NCBI GenBank assembly: GCA_028571685.1
Contig: CM053152.1
Location: 21,894,001-21,958,000, forward strand
From: Heterohyrax brucei
Taxonomy: Eukaryota; Chordata; Mammalia; Hyracoidea; Procaviidae
DNA: 64,000 nucleotides
Reading direction: 5' to 3'
The notes below the pieces were generated by a model. The model ran no database searches. It was not told where the DNA came from and saw only the letters and a program-made list of their open reading frames with translations. A program made the position numbers and the translations under genes. Below, piece after piece: positions 56,666 through 64,000 of this stretch (positions are counted from its first letter, which is position 1; every line of letters begins with the position of its first letter).

Positions 56666-59600
56666 ATGACAAGCACTAAACACATACCTATCAATAATAA
56701 CACTGGATTTAAATGGACTGAATGCTCCAATAAAGGAGACAGCAAGTAACATCCCGGATCAAAAGACATGACCCATCTATATGTTGCTTACAAGAAATGC
56801 ACCTTGGACTCAAAGATATGAACAAACTGAAAATTAAAGGATGGAAAAATATATACCTAGCCAACAACATACAAAGAAGCCCTGGTGTGGCAATACTAAT
56901 CTTAGATAAAATAGACTTAATGTAAAATCCACCATCATGGACAAGGATGGTCACTATTGCTGAAAGGTTCAATACATAAGTAACACAAAACGATATTAAA
57001 TATTTATGCACCCAATACCAGAGCACCTAAATATATCATACACTGACAACACTGGAAAACGAGATAGATTACTCCACAATAACAGTTGGAGACTTCAATA
57101 CTCCACTCTCAGTAATGGACAGATCATGCAGAAAAAAGCTCAGTAAAGATACAGAAGATCTTACTGCAACAATCAAGCAGATTTCATTGAAAAATACAGA
57201 ACCTTTTACCCACCAAGAAATAAGTACATTCTTTTCTCCAGTGCACGTGCAACATTTTCCAGAATAGACCGTGTGTTAGAACATAAAGCAAGTCTCAACA
57301 AAAGCCAAGCCACTGAATTATTGCAAAGTATCTTCTTGAACCATAAAGCCATAAAAGTTGAAATCAGTAGCAAAAAAAACATAGATGGAAACTGGAACTC
57401 ACGCTAACTGAACAACACCTTGCTCAAAAATCCATGGGTTATAGAAGAACTCAAGGATGAAATAAACAAATTAATGGAATCCAATGAGAATGAAATACAT
57501 CGTACTAGAGCCTATGGGATATAAAAAAACAGTGCTGAGAGGCCAGTTTATCTCTATAAATACACACACCTGGAAGGAATAAAGGACCCAAACCAAAGAA
57601 TTAATCCTACAGCTTGAACAAGTTGAAAGGGAGCAACACAGGAACCCCTCAGACACCAGAAGAAAACAAATCATAAAGATTAGAGCAGAACTACATGAAT
57701 TAGAGAACAGAAGAACAATTGAAAAAAATTAAGAAAACCAAAAGCTGGTTTTTGGAAAGGATCAACAATATTGATAAACCATTGGCTAGACTTACAAAAT
57801 AAAAACAGGAGAGGAAACAAATAACCTGAATAGGAAATGAGATGCAAGATGTAACAACAGACCCAACTGAAATTAAAAGAATCATAACAGGATACTATGA
57901 AAGACTGTACTCCAACAGATTTGAAAATCTAGAGGAAATGGACAAATTCCTAAATTCCTATCACCTACCAAAATTATTACAAGGAGAAGCAGAACAACAT
58001 AATAAAACCATCAAAAAGGAAGAGATAAAAAAGTTATCAAAAAACTACCCACCAAAAAAAGTCCTGGCCCAGATGGCTTCACCAGAGAATTCTACTAACC
58101 TTTTAGAGAAGAGTTTACTCCAATACTACTGAGACTATTTCACAGCATTGGAAGGGATGGAATACTCCCAAATTCATTCTATGAAGCCAGCATAATCCTG
58201 ATACCAAAGCCAGATCCCACAAAAAAAGAAAATTACAGACCAATATAACCCAGGAACCCAGATGTGAAAATCTTCAATAAAATCTTAGCCAGTAGAATTC
58301 AACAATATATCAAAAAAAAAAAAAAAAATTCATCATGACAAAGCTGGTTTCATACCAGATGTGCAAAGTTGGTTTAACATCTGGAAAACAATTAACATGA
58401 TCAACTACATAAATAGCACAAAGGTTAAGAATCACCTGATTCTGTCAATTAATGTGGAAAAGGCATTCGACAAAGTCCAACACCCATTCTGCTAAAAACT
58501 CTCAGCAAAATAGGAATAGAGGGGTGTTTTCGTCAGCTAAGCTGCTCTAACGGAAATACCACAGAGTGGATAGCTTTAACAAAGGAAAATTTACTCTTAA
58601 GCAGTCTGGTAGGTTACAAGTCCAAATTCAGGATGTCTGCTCCAGGGGAAGGCTTTTCCCCCTTTTGGCTCTGGAGGAAAGTCTGGTATTGCATCAGTCT
58701 TTGTCCAGGGAGCATCTTGGTGCAGGAACCTAAGGTCTGAAGGCTGTGCTCTTCTCCCAGTGCTGCTTTCTTGACGGTGTGATGTTCCCAGTTCTCTGCC
58801 TACTTCCCTTTCCTTTTATCTCTTGCAGGATGAAAGGATTAAGGGTGGGGCAAGCCACACTCCAGGGAAACTCCCTTTACAGTGGAGCAGGGAGATGATC
58901 TTATAAAGGGATTTACATTCCCACCCTAACCCTTTAACATACAGCACAACGAAATCACAAAATGGAGGACAATCACAGAATACAGGGAATCATGGTCACA
59001 TGGCTACGCCTATTTTTGGGTGGACACAATTCAAACCATGACAAGGGGAAATTCCCCAGTGCGGTAAGGGGCATCCACACAAAGCCTACCACCTACATCA
59101 TTTCGAATGGAGAGAGACTCAAAGAATTCACCTTCAGAACAGAAACTAGACAAGGATGCCCACTCTCACCACTTCTATTCAACATTGTGCTAGAGGTTCT
59201 AGCCATAGCAATTAGACAAGACAAAGAAATAAAAGGCCTCCACACCAGCAAAGAAGAAGTAAAAGTCTCTCTATTTGCAGATGATACAATTGCATATAGA
59301 CAGAATCCATAAGTAAACTACTGAAACTAATAGAAAAGTTCAGAAATGTATCAGGATATAAGATAAACATAAGTAAATCAGGGTTCCTTTACACCAACAA
59401 AGAGATCATCAAAGAAGAAATCACCAAATCTATACCATCTGTACTATAGCCCCCAAGGTAATAAAATATCTGGAAATGAATATAGTTAGAGAAATAAGAG
59501 ACCTGTACAAAGAAAACTGCAAGACCTTACTGCAAGAAACCAAGAGACTTACATAAATGGAGAAACCTACCTTGCTCATGGATAGGAAGAGTTTATATTG

Positions 59601-60971
59601 TGAAAATGTCTGTTTTACCCAAAGTGATCTACATATATAGTGCAATCCCAATACAAATTCCAGTGACATTTTTAATGAGATGGAGAAACAAATCAACTTT
59701 ATTTGGAAAGAGAAGAAACTCTGAATAAGTAAAGCACTACTGAAGAAGAGGAACACAGTGGGAGGCCTCACACTACACAACTTTAGAATTTATTATGCTG
59801 CCACAGTAGTCAAAACAGCCTGGTACTGGCACAAAAAGAGACATATAGACCAATGGAACAGAGTAGAGACTCCAGAGATGCCACCATCTTCTTATGAATA
59901 GTTGATGTTCAACAAAGTCCCTAAGATTGTAAACTGGGGTAAAAACAGTCTCTTTAACAAATGGTGTTGGAAGAACTGGATACTCATCTTCAAAAAATTG
60001 AAACAAGATCTGTATCTCACATCTCACACAAAAACTAACTCAAAATGGATCAAAGATCTAAATATCAAACCTAAAACAGTGAAAATCATTCAAGAAAAAA
60101 TAAAGTCAACAATGGAAGTTCTAATACACAACTTAGACTTCAAAATCCGACAAACAAAGCATGATCAACAGAAAATAGATAAATAAGAATTACTAAGAAT
60201 CACAGCATTCAATAATCTCTGTTTATCCAAAGATTTTATCTAAGGAGTTAAAAGACCATCTACAGAATCGGAAAAAATAGTTGGCAACCAATGTCTGATC
60301 TCCATAATCTACAAGGTACTGCAAAATACCAACAAGAACAAGGTAAATAACCCAATTAAGCAATGGGAAAAGGAGGACAGACACTTCACCGAGGAGGACA
60401 TCCAGGCAGTCAAAAGACACATGAAGAAGTACTCATGATCATTAACTATCAGCGAAATCCAAATCAAAACTACTGTGAGATAGCGTCTCACCCCAACAAG
60501 GTTGTTCATGATTCACAAACCACAGAACAAGAAATGCTGGAGATGCTGTGGAGAGATTGGAACCCTCCTACACTGGGATTGCTAAATGGTACAACTGCTA
60601 TGGAAAGCAATATGGCAGTTCCTTCAAAAGCTGGAAATAGACACACCATTTGATCCAGTAATCCCACTGCTCAGAATATATCCTACAGAAACAAAGGCTA
60701 TCACACGAACAGATACATTTACAGGAATGTTTATTGCAGCACAGTCCTCAATAACAATGAGATGGAATCAACCCAGATGCTCATCAGCAGAGAAACTGAT
60801 AAACAAACCATGGTAAATACACACAATGGAACACTCCACAATGATAAAGAACAATGATGATTTTAGGAAGCATCTCATAACCCAGTTTCAATTGGAAGGC
60901 ATTTTGCTGAGTGAAATCAGTCGGCTGCGAAAAAGACAAGTATTGTATGAGACCCCTACTATAAGCACTTA
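56666..60971 (+). pseudogene. L1-B ORF2 remnant (endonuclease and reverse transcriptase)
   Basis: The start ATG at 56,666 is followed by TSTKHIPIITLDLNGLN-type text. The endonuclease motif is VGDFNTPLS-like at about 57,090. The pre-RT frame 57,842-58,132 reads FENLEEMDKFLNSYHLPKL. The RT region [20 protein letters not shown] and the active-site LFADDTIAY are at about 59,149-59,290. The C-terminus lies at about 60,590-60,970. Interrupted by the solo LTR at 58,525-59,043, an A run expanded to about 19 at 58,309-58,327, and many stops. Dead. Confidence 0.87.
58525..59043 (-). mobile_element. Solo LTR inside L1-B ORF2, antisense, with perfect 5-bp duplication
   Basis: Begins TGTTTTCGTCAGCTAAG and ends CCATGACA on the plus strand. 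AGGGG is duplicated at 58,520-58,524 and 59,044-59,048. It is the only antisense copy of this family in the window. Confidence 0.93.
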
Positions 60972-61953
60972 AAAATAGACTTACATACAGAAGAAAAGAT
61001 ACTTTGGCAGCTACAGGGGTGGAACAGGAAGGAGAGAGTTGGTCATAGATTAGATAGTTGATAGAAATTTGGTTTGGTGAAAGCAGTGACAGCATACAAT
61101 ACAAAGTAGATCAACTTAAGTGCACTTCAACATAAACTAAAAAGTCTTCTAATCTCAACCCATTACTGCAGTGGATAGAGCAACATGGGTGGGATCTTGT
61201 GCCCATGCTCTTGGGAGACACTGAGGCCAATTGGCGCAACTAGCCTATTGCTAAGAGAGTCCTCAGCACCACATATTGGTGAGTGGCATCTGAGATCTTA
61301 AAAGCTAGTAAGCTGCCATCTGAGGTGCACCAAATGGTCCAATTCATCTGGAACAGATGATGACCAAGAGCAACAAAGGGAAAAAAGAGCTCAGGAGACA
61401 GAAAGACCCATGTGAATGAGAGACTGTATCAACATGTGACCAGAAGAATCAGACAGTGCCTGGCCACCACCAAAGATAGTGATGGTTGGGCACAGGATGT
61501 TGAATATCTGTGGCAACACGAGAAAAAGAGGGATGCAGCTCATGAACTCTACAAAAAGACCACAACTGATGCTCCGATAGCCTGGGGGATCCCCTGGGAA
61601 CATGGCCCTAGACCTGCTGCTGCCCCTGTCCGGAAAACACTACTGAGGTCAATTCTTTGGACAAAAATGGACTGGACTTGGGTACATAATGTGAGCATAT
61701 GGTGTGTGTACTTTATGATTCTATGCATTTTTAGGATGCTGTCCTACTGGTCTCCTTCCAGATGAGAGAAAAGAAGGTGGAGAGGAGGGGACAGGGAATT
61801 ATTAAGAGGCTATGGTCAGTATAGAATGAAAAGGAGGAGTGTGCTGTCACTGGGCAAGGAGAGCAGAAGTTGCTGCAGACAGGCAGGCATGGAAAATTGA
61901 TTTGGATTGCATACTTTCACTTAATCACAATTTTAAAAAAAAGATTAAAGTTT

Positions 61954-62814
61954 CTTGAGACACAGATATTCTTTATACAAGTAGGAGGTCTCCAGTTAAG
62001 GTAGATAATTAGATTTTGGAGATATATACACTTGTTTTGGGTGGCAGGGGGTGATGCTGTATAAACGAAAAGTCAAAGCGCATTGATTGAAAGAGATCAA
62101 GATGTGCTTACAATTCAGGATGAAGACTAATGGTACAGAACTCAGATTTTTTAATGACCTGCACATGCCCTCTGAGAGATGGCAAATTGTTGAAGCCTTT
62201 TGACTAGAGTAAGTCATGTCACTAAGAGATTATTTGTAACACACCTCCCTAAGTACAGGACACTCATAGAAGACTAAGAATAAATAATTTTTAAAATCTT
62301 CCAGAGTAAAAGATACTAAGATGAAGAGAATTTCCCTAATGCCTTTAAGAAATGTAGTCAATGATTTCCTTACAAAGATTGAATAGTATAAGCCTTGAAC
62401 AAGAGGCAAATGTCTCATTTCATCCAAATGCTATAAATGATGTTAAATGGGAACATAAGGTTATTTAACATAGGAGTGTACATTTGCCAGAAGATTTATA
62501 ATCACTTGTTACTTAATATTCATAACATCCCTGTAAAGCAAAATTTCCCAAACTGGGACTATGTGGCCCCAGGGATGATGGAGGAATTCCAAGAGGGTCA
62601 TGGGGATTGGAGCTGTAGCATTTCAGACAGCTGTCTGGTGATGATAAAAAACTGAGGGCTAGAGGAGAGAGAGCACCTTGTGTTCCCTGGACAAGTCTCA
62701 CTCTGGGACTGAGGGCTGCTTTTCGGGACCAGGCCTATTTCTTTGCAGGAGTCCCAGGGTTCTGCAGACTCTGCTTTCCCTATGATAGCTGCCAACATAC
62801 ATGCCAGCCTTTGG
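61954..62814. other. No recognised feature
   Basis: About 0.9 kb. The text aatttcccaaactgggacta near 62,543 recalls a hAT-type DNA repeat but is too short to assign. Confidence 0.3.
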
Positions 62815-63025
62815 GGAATGTGGCATAGTACACAGGACACAGGCTCTCGGGATCCGTGTTTGAATCCCAGTCTTGGTCCTTGCTAATATGTGACCTTGTC
62901 AAGTTTCTTACCCTCTTTGACCCTTAAGTGCTACATCTGCAAAATGCTGGATACACATTGTACAGAACTGTTAGGAAGAATGAATGAAATATAACGCTTA
63001 GCACATTGAGGGCATCCTTGATTAG
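62815..63025 (+). repeat. MIR SINE
   Basis: ccgtgtttgaatcccagtct, atatgtgaccttgtcaagtt, acatctgcaaaatgctggat and cgcttagcacattgagg are in sense MIR order. Confidence 0.85.
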
Positions 63026-63028
63026 TTG

Positions 63029-63357
63029 TGGTTACAGTGGTGGTCCAGTTGTAGAAATTTTGCCTTCCATACAGGAGACCTAAGTTTAATCACTGACCGA
63101 TACATCTAATGTACAGTCACCATCTATCTGTCAGTGGAGGCTTGCATGGTGCTATGATGCTGAAGAGGTTTCAGTGGAGCTCGCAGACTAAGATGGGCTA
63201 GAAGAAAGGCCTGGCAATCTACTTCCAAAAACCAGCCAATGAAAATCCTTTGAATCCTAACAATCTGATCCACAACCAGTCATGGGGATGGTGCAGGTGA
63301 GGTAGCATTTCGTTTAGTTACGCGTGCGGTGGCCAACTCAATAATCGCTAACAATAA
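63029..63357 (+). mobile_element. tRNA-Gly-type SINE with perfect 10-bp duplication
   Basis: The head ggtggtccagttgtagaaat, tgccttccatacaggagacc resembles a glycine tRNA through the anticodon arm. The body matches 11,131-11,466. The tail cgtttagttacgcgtgcggt is RTE-like. TGATTAGTTG lies at 63,019-63,028 and 63,358-63,367. Confidence 0.9.
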
Positions 63358-63500
63358 TGATTAGTTGCTACTAAGTTCCCATGTGTCTCCAGGAGCTTCT
63401 TTGAAGCTTCAGAAACAAGCAAAATAATTTTTCACTTGGAAAATTGTCTTCTTATTCTGTTTGATGAAAACAAATAAGACATACATATGTACATATCTGG

Positions 63501-63641
63501 AGCCTGGTGGCACGGTGGTTAAGAGCTTAGCTGCTAACTCAACAGTCATCAGTTTGAATCTATCAGGTGTTCCTTGGAAACTCTATGGGGCAGTTCTCCT
63601 CTGCTAGCTATGAGTCATAATTGACTTATTGCCAATGGCTT
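63501..63641 (+). mobile_element. AfroSINE
   Basis: ggagcctggtggcacggtgg, cagtttgaatctatcaggtg, ctatggggcagttctcctct, tatgagtcataattgactta. The flanks atatgtacatatct and atatgcatatct look like a duplication with a 2-base indel. Confidence 0.9.
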
Positions 63642-63653
63642 ATATGCATATCT

Positions 63654-64000
63654 ATAATACATATACATAGCATCACACATATTATATAACATGTAGATAT
63701 AATAAAGCTCCACAAATCTTATACACTTCTTCCAAACATAATGTTTAGCTCATTGCTTCTGACTGCCTTTCTGAGACGGGTAACTTGAAACCCTACTTGA
63801 CCTGTGCCCCTGCTTTTGTTCTTGAATACCCGAGCTTTAGCAAGGGCTTGACACTATTTTTTTTTGATCCTTCTAGGATGATCTATCTTTATAAATGATG
63901 CAAGCAAAGCAATTTTTGAAGGACAATAGAGGACTTCTTATCTCATATTGAAAATTCACATTTTGAAGCCCTTCAGATATACTGATGTCTCTGCATTAGA
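63654..64000. other. No recognised feature
   Basis: AT-rich start, then unique-looking to the window end. Confidence 0.35.

Larger units (their letters stand above)
54216..61940 (+). mobile_element. L1-B: full-length but dead L1 with 13-bp duplication
   Basis: 5' UTR from 54,216, ORF1 and ORF2 remnants, 3' UTR and A-rich end. AAGGTTAAAGTTT (54,203-54,215) and AAGATTAAAGTTT (61,941-61,953) differ at one base. Collinear with L1-A, and at many positions it keeps the uninterrupted version of sites hit by insertions in L1-A. It carries a solo LTR at 58,525-59,043. Confidence 0.93.

Noticed and set aside
57300-57325. agccaagcc in L1-B taken as another tail insertion
   Set aside because: The aligned L1-A sequence has the same length there, so these are base changes and not an insertion.

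Overview
The window reads as intergenic or deep intronic DNA from an afrotherian mammal, most likely an elephant or close relative. The evidence is many copies of tRNA-derived SINEs of the AfroSINE type, an RTE/BovB-type LINE that shares their 3' tail, and L1 3' ends of a recurring kind, over a background of old mammalian MIR, L2 and L1M repeats. The species call is inference from remembered repeat families; no database was searched. I find no functional protein-coding gene, no free-standing tRNA or rRNA gene, no CRISPR array and no bacterial-style feature. All long open frames lie in transposon remnants.

Layout. 1-16.5 kb: scattered SINEs, MIR, L2 and L1 pieces, a palindromic mariner-derived element at 4.28-4.83 kb, one solo LTR at 5.57-6.11 kb and a 17-base retroelement insertion at 7.79 kb. 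14.97-17.29 kb is the longest stretch with no recognisable repeat. 17.3-22.4 kb: a minus-strand ancient L1 broken by younger L1 3' ends, an LTR and a 42-base tail insertion. 22.9-32.1 kb: a plus-strand ancient L1 holding a full-length but dead L1 (L1-A, 23.33-31.42 kb). 32-40 kb: minus-strand L1 3' regions, SINEs and another solo LTR. 40.7-45.0 kb: a mariner copy split by L1, RTE and a second L1, followed by a 1.08 kb LTR of another retrovirus-like family. 45-54 kb: MIR, SINEs, a second palindromic mariner element, an LTR split by an L1 3' end, and a Tigger-like piece. 54.2-61.9 kb: a second full-length dead L1 (L1-B) carrying a solo LTR. 61.9-64 kb: MIR and two SINEs.

How the parts work together: L1 ORF1 and ORF2 products would have driven the L1 insertions, which leave 11-18 bp target-site duplications here. 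The RTE at 41.7-43.4 kb ends in the same sequence as the SINEs, as expected if RTE enzymes mobilised them. The most notable observations are tail-only retroinsertions of 17, 30 and 42 bp with target-site duplications; two mariner-derived long-inverted-repeat elements that share one rearranged structure; a four-layer nested insertion whose order can be read from its duplications; and an antisense L1 fragment that has a target-site duplication but no poly(A) tail.
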